DNA of 13,365 nucleotides, from assembly GCA_016283985.1 (NCBI GenBank), contig JAEENZ010000212.1:1-13365 (forward strand), in the 5' to 3' direction. The notes below the pieces were generated by a model. That model searched no databases. It saw only the letters and a program-made list of their open reading frames with translations, and was not told where the DNA came from. Source of the stretch: Bacteroidales bacterium (GTDB lineage Bacteria > Bacteroidota > Bacteroidia > Bacteroidales > UBA932). Shown piece after piece: positions 7,151 to 13,365 of this stretch (the first letter of the stretch is position 1; each line of letters begins with the position of its first letter). The position numbers and the translations under genes were made by a program.

Positions 7151-7420
7151 CTAACTATCCAACAACGAAATGCACTTGTCAATCTCCGCAATCAGCTTGG
7201 TCAGGCGCTGTTTGGCTTCGGCATTGCCGCCTTCGGCCGCAAAGGCGCTTGTAAGCCTCTGATTGTCTATCTGTCTGTTCAATTCAGCAATCTGCTTCTT
7301 GCAGGCTTCCACCTCGCCTTTGCTTTCTGCCAGGAGTGTCAGGGCATCATCGGCACGCTTCTTTTCGCCTTCGTAAAGGGCGATGAGACGCGTAATATTT
7401 GATCTTACATCTTCCAGCAT
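7151..7420 (-). CDS. Small coiled-coil protein upstream of zapA, function unknown
   Basis: An 89-residue soluble protein that is almost entirely helical and charged. It has a heptad-like helix over about residues 1-55 (LIALYEGEKKRADDALTLL, then QIAELNRQID), a short Ala/Gly break (SAFAAEGGNAEA, about 58-69), and a second helix to the C-terminus ending ISLLDS. I do not recognise a named family. Small coiled-coil genes directly upstream of zapA are common in Bacteroidota, and a Z-ring-associated role comparable to ZapB is a reasonable guess but unproven. It has no signal peptide or membrane segment. The stop is 2 bases before zapA, so the pair is very likely co-transcribed. The ATG at 7420 is the only good start; a -7-like box lies 28 bases upstream. 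Confidence 0.75.
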   Translation of the reverse strand: MLEDVRSNITRLIALYEGEKKRADDALTLLAESKGEVEACKKQIAELNRQIDNQRLTSAFAAEGGNAEAKQRLTKLIAEIDKCISLLDS

Positions 7421-7447
7421 GGCATTGGCGCTTTAGCCTACAACATA

Positions 7448-7455
7448 CAAAAATA
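7448..7455 (-). promoter_or_regulatory. Probable -7 box for the coiled-coil gene and zapA
   Basis: TATTTTTG on the - strand matches the Bacteroidota TAnnTTTG box exactly. A CTTG at 7480-7477, 21 bases upstream, could serve as a weak -33 element. Transcription would begin near 7441, giving a leader of about 20 nt. The box lies in the T-rich tail of the preceding terminator, so chance similarity in an A/T-rich tract is possible. Confidence 0.5.
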
Positions 7456-7489
7456 ATAAAAAAAGCCGAAAATCATCAAGATTTCGGCT
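7455..7489 (-). terminator. Intrinsic terminator of the CNNM-type gene
   Basis: An 8-9 bp stem AGCCGAAA / TTTTCGGCT (arms 7482-7489 and 7464-7471 on the - strand) is followed by a T-rich run. The 5' arm contains codons near the end of the CNNM-type gene, and its TGA stop (7478-7476) lies in the loop, so coding sequence and terminator overlap. Confidence 0.8.
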
Positions 7490-8570
7490 CATTATTCTCT
7501 GTCGGCTGCAAATTAACCTTGCGATAGCGTTTCTGGCGCTTTTTCCAGCGTTCCTTCGCATACTCCTGCATATCGCTCACCTCATCCATCTCGTCCATGA
7601 TTTCCAGGCCGAAGATAGTTTCGATTATGTCCTCCAGGGTAAGTATGCCTTCGAAACAGCCGTAGTCATCTATGATGAGCGCCATCTGCTCACGGCTCTT
7701 GAGGAGTTTCTCCCAGATATCCGCGAGGGAACTCTCCTCATGGAAGAAGGAGATGTCGCGCCTGAGTTCCTTGAGCGTCTTTCCGAACTTGTCTTCAGCG
7801 AGGTCCTCGAGGGCATCGTCGCGAAGGATGTATCCTGTGATGTACTCGGGAGACTCGGCATAAACCGGTATGCGGGAATGGTGCTCGAACTCATCCGCCT
7901 CGAAGTACTCTTTCAGCGTCATGGACTCGGGTGCGACCGAGCAGACCACGCGCGGAGTCATGGCTTCGTAGGCCTTGACGTTGTCCAGCTTGATTATATT
8001 CTGGATGACCTTGTTCTCGCTGCGGTCAATCACACCTTCTTCCTCTCCCACGTTGGCCATGGCGGATACTTCCTCGCGGCTGATGGCGGCCTCGTCTTCA
8101 TCTGAAGAGAAGCGACTGCTGACGTAACGGATCAGGATGACCAGCGGGTACATTACCACCAGCAGGAAGGAAATTCCCCTGGTCGTAAATCCCATCAGGC
8201 TGCGATACTTGGTAGTGCCGATAGTCTTGGGGATGATTTCCGAGCAGACAAGGATGAGCAGCGTGGTGAGGGCGGACATCCATCCTACCCAGACGCTGCC
8301 GAATGCCTTGGCGGTCAGTACGCCGACCAGCGATGCACCGAAGGTATTGGCGATGGTGTTCATCGCAAGGATGGCCGCGATGGGGCGGTCAATATCCGTC
8401 TTGTACTTCTTGAAAAGGGTGGCAGGCTTGTATCCTTCTTCTTCCCTCATGATGATGAAAGAAAGCGGAGTAGACATCAGGACGGACTCGAGAATCGAGC
8501 AAAGGAAAGAGATACCCACGGTCAGTGCCAGGTCCAGCAGAAGAAGGAAAATATAGTTCGCCTGAGTCAT
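7476..8570 (-). CDS. CNNM/DUF21-CBS membrane protein (hemolysin/CorC-like family), short form
   Basis: A 364-residue inner-membrane protein of the CNNM family, whose members are linked to magnesium or cobalt efflux and tolerance. The DUF21 region (about 1-155) has hydrophobic helices at about 6-33, 63-85, 94-115 and 130-152, with the conserved-looking segments AMNTIANTFGAS and SEIIPKTIGT. It is followed by an acidic cytoplasmic stretch (about 165-200) and a CBS pair, with MTPRVV at 204-209 beginning the first repeat and DDYGCFEGILTLEDIIETIFG (about 298-318) ending the second. The protein then ends in a Lys/Arg-rich tail, without the roughly 80-residue CorC_HlyC domain many homologues carry. 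A -7 box at 8594-8587 suggests its own promoter with a leader of only about 10 nt. A terminator overlaps its 3' end. The ion is not deducible from sequence. Confidence 0.88.
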   Translation of the reverse strand: MTQANYIFLLLLDLALTVGISFLCSILESVLMSTPLSFIIMREEEGYKPATLFKKYKTDIDRPIAAILAMNTIANTFGASLVGVLTAKAFGSVWVGWMSALTTLLILVCSEIIPKTIGTTKYRSLMGFTTRGISFLLVVMYPLVILIRYVSSRFSSDEDEAAISREEVSAMANVGEEEGVIDRSENKVIQNIIKLDNVKAYEAMTPRVVCSVAPESMTLKEYFEADEFEHHSRIPVYAESPEYITGYILRDDALEDLAEDKFGKTLKELRRDISFFHEESSLADIWEKLLKSREQMALIIDDYGCFEGILTLEDIIETIFGLEIMDEMDEVSDMQEYAKERWKKRQKRYRKVNLQPTENNEPKS

Positions 8571-8586
8571 ATATCGATTTAACTTT

Positions 8587-8594
8587 CAAAGATA
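8587..8594 (-). promoter_or_regulatory. Probable -7 box for the CNNM-type gene
   Basis: TATCTTTG on the - strand matches TAnnTTTG exactly and lies 16 bases before the ATG at 8570, so the leader would be about 10 nt. No good TTTG -33 element is seen at the usual spacing. Confidence 0.6.
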
Positions 8595-8628
8595 GCAATT
8601 TATTTTCATTTGAGAGCACACTCCCCCT

Positions 8629-8650
8629 CATCCGGACTTTCACCCGGATG
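8629..8650. repeat. Inverted repeat between the AraC-type and CNNM-type genes
   Basis: Perfect 7-bp arms CATCCGG / CCGGATG enclose an 8-base loop, 35 bases after the AraC-type stop on the - strand. No T run follows on the - strand, so it is not a classical intrinsic terminator for the regulator, although it may still act as a 3' structure. Upstream on the same strand is a weaker stem ACCGT...ACGGT (8661-8682 area). The region 8571-8684 holds no gene. Confidence 0.6.
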
Positions 8651-8684
8651 GAACGAGTGAAGGACCGTGCTGACAAACGGTATC

Positions 8685-9113
8685 TTACCTGTTCTTCTTC
8701 ATTTCAGCGCATTGTCTCTGCCACTCGCTGGGCGGGAATCCATAAACGGAATAGAACTGTTTCCGGAAATTGCATTTGTCGGGGATTCCAACCCTGCCGG
8801 CGATTTGGCTGAGCTTGCAGTCAGGATTCTCGCAGATCAGCCTCCGAGCCTCCTCAAGGCGAAGTTTCTTCCGAAAGGAGCTGAAGCGTTCCCCAACCAC
8901 GTTGGAGAAATAGAAAGACAATGCTTCTTCCGATACGCCGAATTCTTCCGCCACGTCTGCCATGCTCGTATCGTGACGGCAGTATTTCTTTTCGGCAATC
9001 CAGAGATGAAACTGCCGCGCAATCCTTTCGTTGACCGAACGCTGCGTCGGCTCGGCGATCGTCGAATAGCATCGCATCAGCAATTTGACCATAATAGAAA
9101 ATACCTTGTTCAT
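8685..9113 (-). CDS. AraC-type helix-turn-helix regulator, DNA-binding domain only
   Basis: A 142-residue protein made mostly of an AraC/XylS-type double helix-turn-helix. The first HTH is about 51-72 (MADVAEEFGVSEEALSFYFS) and the second about 100-121 (LSQIAGRVGIPDKCNFRKQF), followed by the family-typical YGFPPSEWQRQ. The linker helix FRKKLRLEEARRLI is also typical. Only about 45 residues precede the DNA-binding unit, with no room for a cupin or other sensor domain and no membrane segment. It may act alone or with a partner; no target is visible. ATG 9113 is taken; ATGs at 9092 and 9077 would give slightly shorter proteins. It is divergent from ffh, separated by 63 bases, and no clear -7 box was seen for it. 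The frame is intact, so I see no reason to call it a pseudogene. Confidence 0.8.
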   Translation of the reverse strand: MNKVFSIMVKLLMRCYSTIAEPTQRSVNERIARQFHLWIAEKKYCRHDTSMADVAEEFGVSEEALSFYFSNVVGERFSSFRKKLRLEEARRLICENPDCKLSQIAGRVGIPDKCNFRKQFYSVYGFPPSEWQRQCAEMKKNR

Positions 9114-9161
9114 AAGAAAGGTGTTAAGTTAAACGATGGCGAAAGATTCACTTTTTTTCAG

Positions 9162-9169
9162 TATTTTTG
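9162..9169 (+). promoter_or_regulatory. Probable -7 box for ffh
   Basis: TATTTTTG matches TAnnTTTG exactly and ends only 7 bases before the ffh ATG at 9177. Initiation at the usual distance would fall at about 9173-9176, giving a leader of zero to a few nucleotides. No TTTG is found at the usual -33 spacing. Confidence 0.6.
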
Positions 9170-9176
9170 CACCGCT

Positions 9177-10499
9177 ATGTTTGAAAATCTATCCGAAAGG
9201 CTCGAAAAATCCTTCAAGATCCTCAAAGGAGAAGGCAAGATAACCGAAGTCAATGTCGCCGAGACGCTTAAGGACGTACGCCGTGCGCTGCTCGACGCGG
9301 ATGTCAGCTATAAGGTCGCTAAAGAATTCTGCGATACCGTAAAGGCCAAGGCCATAGGCACGGGAGTGCTCACCGCTGTAAAGCCACAGCAGATGATGGT
9401 CAAGATCGTCCACGACGAGATGGCCGCCTTCATGGGCAGCGACGCCTCCGACATCAACGTAAAGGGTAATCCCGCAGTGGTCCTGGTGGCCGGTCTGAAC
9501 GGTTCCGGTAAGACCACCTTCAGCGGCAAGCTGGCGCTGTATCTCAAGCGCAAGGGCATCAAGGTCATGCTCGCAGCCTGCGACACCTTCCGCCCGGCCG
9601 CAATAGAGCAGCTGCGCACCCTTTCGGAACAGATCCAAGTCCCCATGTTCACCATCGACGGGGAGAAAGACCCCATCAAGGTCGCAAAGGCCGCCATTTC
9701 GCAGGGTGGCCAGCAGGGCTACAGCGTCATCATAATCGATACCGCAGGACGCCTCAGCGTCGATCAGGAGCTCATGGACGAGATCCGCGCCATGAACGAG
9801 GCGGTGAAGCCCACCGAAAGCCTGTTCGTGGTGGATGCCATGACAGGTCAGGATGCAGTCGCATCCGCCCTTGCATTCAACCAGGCGATAGATTACAACG
9901 GCGTAGTGCTCACCAAACTCGACGGCGACACTCGCGGCGGTGCGGCACTTTCCATCAAGGCAGTCACCGGCAAGCCTATAAAATTCATCTCCACCGGAGA
10001 GAAGATGGAAGCGCTGGACGTATTCCACCCATCGCGTATGGCAGACCGTATCCTTGGCATGGGAGATGTCGTTTCCCTCGTGGAGAAGGCCCAGCAGGCG
10101 GTAGATGAGAAGGAGATGCGCGAAACTCGAAAGAAACTCGCGAAGAACCAGTTCAACCTGAACGACTTCTACAACCAGATACAGCAGGTACGCAAGATGG
10201 GTGATATCAAGGACCTCGCTTCAATGATTCCCGGCATGGGAAAGGCTATGAAGGACGTCGACATCGACAACGACAAGGCCTTTAAGAGCACCGAGGCCAT
10301 CTACCATTCCATGACCCCCTATGAGCGTGAGCACCCGGAAGCCATAAACGGAAGCCGCCGCCGCAGGATAGCTGCAGGCAGCGGAACTTCCATGGAAGAG
10401 GTGAACAAACTGCTCAAGCAGTTCGAAGGCTCCCGCAAGATGATGAAGATGGCCGTGGACGGATCTCTCGCCCAGAGGCTCAAGAATTTCAGGGGTTAA
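9177..10499 (+). CDS. ffh: Signal recognition particle GTPase Ffh
   Basis: A 440-residue SRP54-family protein that binds 4.5S RNA and the signal sequences of nascent membrane proteins, and docks with FtsY. The N domain starts MFENLSERLEKSFKILKG and includes the ALLDADV motif (37-43). The G domain has GLNGSGKT (106-113), DTFRPAA (136-142), DTAGR (188-192) and TKLDGDTRGG (246-255). The Met-rich M domain (about 300-440) has SMIPGMGKAM and the RNA-binding segment GSRRRRIAAGSGTS. Length is normal. The frame is open upstream to 8667, but that stretch is antisense to the AraC-type gene and is not Ffh-like; the ATG at 9177 matches the family start. Its stop overlaps the convergent nucleotidase gene by 11 bases. 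A -7 box just before the ATG predicts an almost leaderless message. Confidence 0.97.
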   Translation: MFENLSERLEKSFKILKGEGKITEVNVAETLKDVRRALLDADVSYKVAKEFCDTVKAKAIGTGVLTAVKPQQMMVKIVHDEMAAFMGSDASDINVKGNPAVVLVAGLNGSGKTTFSGKLALYLKRKGIKVMLAACDTFRPAAIEQLRTLSEQIQVPMFTIDGEKDPIKVAKAAISQGGQQGYSVIIIDTAGRLSVDQELMDEIRAMNEAVKPTESLFVVDAMTGQDAVASALAFNQAIDYNGVVLTKLDGDTRGGAALSIKAVTGKPIKFISTGEKMEALDVFHPSRMADRILGMGDVVSLVEKAQQAVDEKEMRETRKKLAKNQFNLNDFYNQIQQVRKMGDIKDLASMIPGMGKAMKDVDIDNDKAFKSTEAIYHSMTPYEREHPEAINGSRRRRIAAGSGTSMEEVNKLLKQFEGSRKMMKMAVDGSLAQRLKNFRG

Positions 10500-12222
10500 A
10501 AATCAAATCGAGATCTGCCTTTATCCGCCTGGATGCTTCATCCTCGGGGATGAATTTCCATGCCCCGTTCCGCTTCGCGTTGTAAACGGCCGTGTTGTCT
10601 ATCAGGCCGTACTCCTCTATGAACTCGTAGAGCAATTCCCGGATCTCGGGATAGCGGTGCAGGATCCGCTTTTCGAGTTCCTCTTCAGGAATACCGGCTC
10701 CCTTGGTAAGCATCCCCCCTGCTCCGCTTGCGCGGTAGGAAGTCATCGCTACCGTGTAATCCGCATCGGGATTGAATGCGCCTCCGTCCGCCATGCTTTC
10801 GATAGTTATCCTCTTTCCGAAAGGCTGAGTGATATCCACCGTATAGTTGATGCCTGCAGCAGAGTCGAAATTGTATGTACGGTTGACGAAAGACCATCCG
10901 GTCTGGTTGTTGCGGGGATCGTCCTGGCGAGAGATGTTTAGCACATGGTCCTTCCCCAAAGGCGCCAGCCATCCACGGTAGGAGTATTCAAGGTAATTCT
11001 TGATCTCCGAACCCTTCATCCTCATTGTATATAATTGATTCTCGAAAGGATAGATGGTAAACAGGTCGTTATAGACGAGCACGCCGGCCTTGATCGTACC
11101 GTTGTAGGTAAGAGGCGCGGCAAAGGAGACCTTGGCATCGGAACTCTTGAGGCTTACAGTGTGGATTAGATTGACGTAATCGCACATCCCGCTGTACGCA
11201 TCCTTTGTGCGCAGGTCCATCGCAAGTGCGCCGATTTCTTTGTTAGAGAAAGCCTTGACCGCTTCGTAATCCTGTTGGAAGGCCTTTTTCATCACGGGGT
11301 CGGTCCTGCTCTTGTCGACCTTTATAAGTCCGGCGGAAATCTTTTTGTCGACAACCTTTCCTTTCTGGAGGGTGACGGTCAGTTCGCCATGCCCCAGGAA
11401 CTTGGCCCTGTTGCCCGTATTGATGAGGGCCGTCTTTCCGTTGCACATGGTCACCTGACGGTGATCGTGGGAGCAGACCACGAAATCAACGCCTTTCAGC
11501 GAGTCATACAGGTCCTTACCCTGTGCTTCGAGAGACTTGCCATTGCCTTTTCCCGTGGCCGAGTGAACCGATACTATCACGACGTCCGGCTTTTCTTTCG
11601 CCGCCAGCCTGTCTACGTCCTCCTGCACCTTGGGAATCAGGCTTTCGAAGTGCATGCCGCTCCACAGGCTCTCATCCATCCACGCAGGGTTGTTTGCATT
11701 AGTGTATCCCAGCACCAGCACCTTCAGCCCGGCGCGCCTGAACACCTTGTATGGCTCGAAATATGGCTTTCCGTTATCGTTGCGGATGGCATTTCCGGCG
11801 AGGAAAGGGATTCCATGACGCTTAAGGTCCTTTCTGACCCTGTCATAGACCGCATGGCCCGTCTCCACGTCGTGGTTGCCAACCGTAACGGCGTCATACT
11901 TCATGTAAGAGACCAGGCGGCTGAAAAGATGCTCGGACTTTGTGTCCACGAAATTATAATAGTAGCTCGCATTGTCTCCCTGGAGGCAGTCGCCGGCATC
12001 TATCAAAAGGACGTTCTCCTCTCCTACGGCATTCCGCACGCTGTCCACGTACCAGTTCACCGCAAGAAGGCTTTCCCGTGTGGATTTTCCCACGTAATCG
12101 GAAGAAAACCAGCGTCCGTGAACATCGTTGGTAGTAAGCAGATGAAGGGTATGCTCCTCATTTGCCGGGGTTCCGCACGCTGCAAGAAGCAGCAGGGCGG
12201 CCAAGTATATCAGTCTTTTCAT
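10489..12222 (-). CDS. Lipoprotein 5'-nucleotidase/UDP-sugar hydrolase-type phosphoesterase
   Basis: A 577-residue exported metallophosphoesterase. The N-terminus MKRLIYLAALLLLAAC is a type II signal peptide with a lipobox and lipidated Cys16, so it should be anchored to a membrane outside the cytoplasm. The catalytic domain has TNDVHG (Asp33, His35), DAGDCLQG (Asp75, Asp78), GNHD (115-118), VSVHS (His220) and SHDHRQ (His252, His254), the two-metal site of the 5'-nucleotidase family. The C-terminal 5_nucleotid_C domain (about 330-545) would bind the substrate and includes SYRASGAGGML. Relatives dephosphorylate nucleotides or cleave UDP-sugars or 2',3'-cyclic nucleotides; the substrate here is not deducible. 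Its ATG overlaps the stop of the GH97 gene upstream (ATGA), so they are probably co-translated. It ends 11 bases inside ffh on the opposite strand. Confidence 0.9.
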   Translation of the reverse strand: MKRLIYLAALLLLAACGTPANEEHTLHLLTTNDVHGRWFSSDYVGKSTRESLLAVNWYVDSVRNAVGEENVLLIDAGDCLQGDNASYYYNFVDTKSEHLFSRLVSYMKYDAVTVGNHDVETGHAVYDRVRKDLKRHGIPFLAGNAIRNDNGKPYFEPYKVFRRAGLKVLVLGYTNANNPAWMDESLWSGMHFESLIPKVQEDVDRLAAKEKPDVVIVSVHSATGKGNGKSLEAQGKDLYDSLKGVDFVVCSHDHRQVTMCNGKTALINTGNRAKFLGHGELTVTLQKGKVVDKKISAGLIKVDKSRTDPVMKKAFQQDYEAVKAFSNKEIGALAMDLRTKDAYSGMCDYVNLIHTVSLKSSDAKVSFAAPLTYNGTIKAGVLVYNDLFTIYPFENQLYTMRMKGSEIKNYLEYSYRGWLAPLGKDHVLNISRQDDPRNNQTGWSFVNRTYNFDSAAGINYTVDITQPFGKRITIESMADGGAFNPDADYTVAMTSYRASGAGGMLTKGAGIPEEELEKRILHRYPEIRELLYEFIEEYGLIDNTAVYNAKRNGAWKFIPEDEASRRIKADLDLIFNP

Positions 12223-13365
12223 ATCTTATCGATGATCATCACGAATCCTCCTCCGGGAGCAAGATGTACCGTCTCCTTCTGGCCGGACTTGATTCCATAT
12301 TCGCATACGGCATAATCCTCACCGACCGTATCCGCATTCACGCCGTCACGGAACATGCGGCAGCGCCACTCCCCTTCCGGCAGGAAGCCGAAGTCGAGTT
12401 CGATGTCCCTGGCATCCCAGTTGGTCATGCCGCCTACATAATATCTGCCATCCTTCTCGCGCAAAGTGACGACATACTCCCCGATACGGCCGTCAAGGAT
12501 CCTGGTGCGGTCGAATACAGTGGGGATGGATGCTATCCACCGGGTGGTCTCATCCTCTTTCAAATAGTCTGACGGAGAATCGCAGAGCATCTGGAGGGGT
12601 GCGTCGAATACCACGTAACATGCCAACTGATGGGCGCGTGTGCCCATACTCATGGGTTTCCCGGACACTGAACGGAATTCCCTGCGGGTGGCGTTCCGAA
12701 GCGCTCCGGGCGTATAATCCATCGGACCGGCAACCTGGCGGATGAAAGGGAGGGTCACGTCGTTGCGCGGCATGTCGCAGCGGTCCGGATTGCACCATTT
12801 GAGGTTTTCAAGGCCGTAGACGCCCTCGAAATTCAGCACGTTGGGATAAGTCCTGCTGAGGCCTACCGGCTTGAATATGCCGTGGAAATCCACCACCAGA
12901 TGATACTCGGCCGCAGCCTCCGCATACATGTTGATCCGGTTGACCATAGCGGCTTCCTGCGAATCGAAGAAGTCTATCTTGAATCCGGCCACCCCGATCT
13001 TCGAATAGTGCTCGAAGACTTTTTCGGGTTTGAGGCCAAGAACGCCCTTGGATACCCAGAGCAGCACTTTTACGCCCTTCTCGGCAGCATGGGAGCATAT
13101 CTTAGGGATATCCATCGCGTCGATAGGCGTAAAGATATTACTATTCTTATACCAACCGTCGTCCACCAGTATATAGGGTATACCGTATTTGGCGGCGAAA
13201 TCGATGTCGTAAAGATAAGTCTCCGTATTGATTCCGGCCTTGAAATCCACTCCGTGCCGGCGGAACCCGTTCCACCAGTCCCATGTTGAGAGTCCGGGCC
13301 TGATCCAGGAGATGTCGTCGAGTCTGCATGGCTGAGCGAGCTGATAGACCATATTGTTGACCGGA
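12219..13365 (-). CDS. Glycoside hydrolase family 97, partial, retaining subgroup signature
   Basis: The C-terminal part (about 380 residues) of a GH97 alpha-glycosidase; the frame stays open through the window end, so the N-terminal domain and true start lie outside and the Met at 13352 is internal. Numbering from that Met, SWIRPGLSTWDWWNG (15-29) begins the catalytic barrel, KIDFFD (125-130), DFHG (155-158) and NFEGVYGLE (174-182) follow, and a beta-rich C-terminal domain ends the protein. Asp127 and Glu182 are 55 residues apart, the same as the nucleophile Asp415 and acid/base Glu470 of the retaining BtGH97b. Gly158 occupies the place where inverting SusB-type enzymes have the base Glu508 (VHE). 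An alpha-galactosidase or similar retaining activity is therefore likelier than SusB-like alpha-glucosidase. Its TGA overlaps the ATG of the nucleotidase gene by four bases. Confidence 0.92.
   Translation of the reverse strand, partial: PVNNMVYQLAQPCRLDDISWIRPGLSTWDWWNGFRRHGVDFKAGINTETYLYDIDFAAKYGIPYILVDDGWYKNSNIFTPIDAMDIPKICSHAAEKGVKVLLWVSKGVLGLKPEKVFEHYSKIGVAGFKIDFFDSQEAAMVNRINMYAEAAAEYHLVVDFHGIFKPVGLSRTYPNVLNFEGVYGLENLKWCNPDRCDMPRNDVTLPFIRQVAGPMDYTPGALRNATRREFRSVSGKPMSMGTRAHQLACYVVFDAPLQMLCDSPSDYLKEDETTRWIASIPTVFDRTRILDGRIGEYVVTLREKDGRYYVGGMTNWDARDIELDFGFLPEGEWRCRMFRDGVNADTVGEDYAVCEYGIKSGQKETVHLAPGGGFVMIIDKI

Noticed and set aside
8610..8700. A functional FMN riboswitch upstream of the CNNM-type gene
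   Set aside because: Only the tail-like motif is present, the other conserved stems are absent, a promoter box lies downstream of it, and the gene is not a riboflavin gene.
8667..9176. A 170-residue upstream extension of the ffh frame
   Set aside because: It runs antisense through the AraC-type gene, has no similarity to Ffh, and the family start MFENLSERLE lies at 9177 right after a promoter box.
11275..12315. A 346-codon + strand frame opposite the nucleotidase gene
   Set aside because: It is antisense to a gene with complete lipobox and metallophosphoesterase motifs and shows no recognisable domain.
1..13365. Mobile element, prophage, CRISPR or anti-phage defence system
   Set aside because: No transposase, integrase, terminal inverted repeats, direct-repeat array, tRNA attachment site or defence-type domains were seen; the genes are housekeeping and metabolic.

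Overview
This 13.4 kb window is chromosomal DNA from a member of the Bacteroidota, most likely the order Bacteroidales. The signs are a DUF3276/PUR-domain protein, a GH97 glycosidase, a ribonuclease Y and Ffh that read like Bacteroidales proteins, several TAnnTTTG-type -7 promoter boxes, and no obvious Shine-Dalgarno sequences. The DNA is fairly GC-rich for the order. Genes are tightly packed, with starts and stops overlapping in both tandem and convergent pairs. I see no insertion sequence, phage gene, CRISPR array or tRNA, and no stretch over 300 bases without a gene.

Region 1 (36-3307, + strand) is one tight operon: a PUR-family nucleic-acid-binding protein, an amidohydrolase of the S-adenosylhomocysteine/5'-methylthioadenosine/adenosine deaminase type, and two adjacent paralogues of trimeric-type purine nucleoside phosphorylase. 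Together they look like a purine nucleoside salvage module: deaminate the 6-amino nucleoside, then split it by phosphorolysis. The second phosphorylase has Asp where the first has the base-recognising Asn, so the two probably differ in substrate.

Region 2 (3299-8570, - strand, read right to left) holds a CNNM/DUF21-CBS membrane protein with its own terminator, then a short coiled-coil protein, zapA, a strong 6S RNA candidate with an intrinsic terminator, rny (ribonuclease Y) and a DsbD-type thiol:disulfide interchange protein whose N-terminal domain is unusually small. The zapA-6S-rny order gives the RNA call independent support.

Region 3 (8571-10499) has a short AraC-type regulator (- strand) divergent from ffh (+ strand). 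The ffh promoter box sits so close to the ATG that the message should be almost leaderless.

Region 4 (10489-13365, - strand) has a GH97 glycosidase, cut by the window end, with residues of the retaining (alpha-galactosidase-like) subgroup. It overlaps by ATGA a lipoprotein 5'-nucleotidase/UDP-sugar hydrolase-type phosphoesterase. The nucleotidase could release nucleosides outside the cytoplasm that the Region 1 enzymes could then use, but this link is inference only.

The main points for a second look are the 6S RNA candidate, the deaminase plus twin-phosphorylase operon with its Asn/Asp switch, the minimised DsbD alpha domain, and the near-leaderless ffh. Nothing here amounts to a wholly new system.
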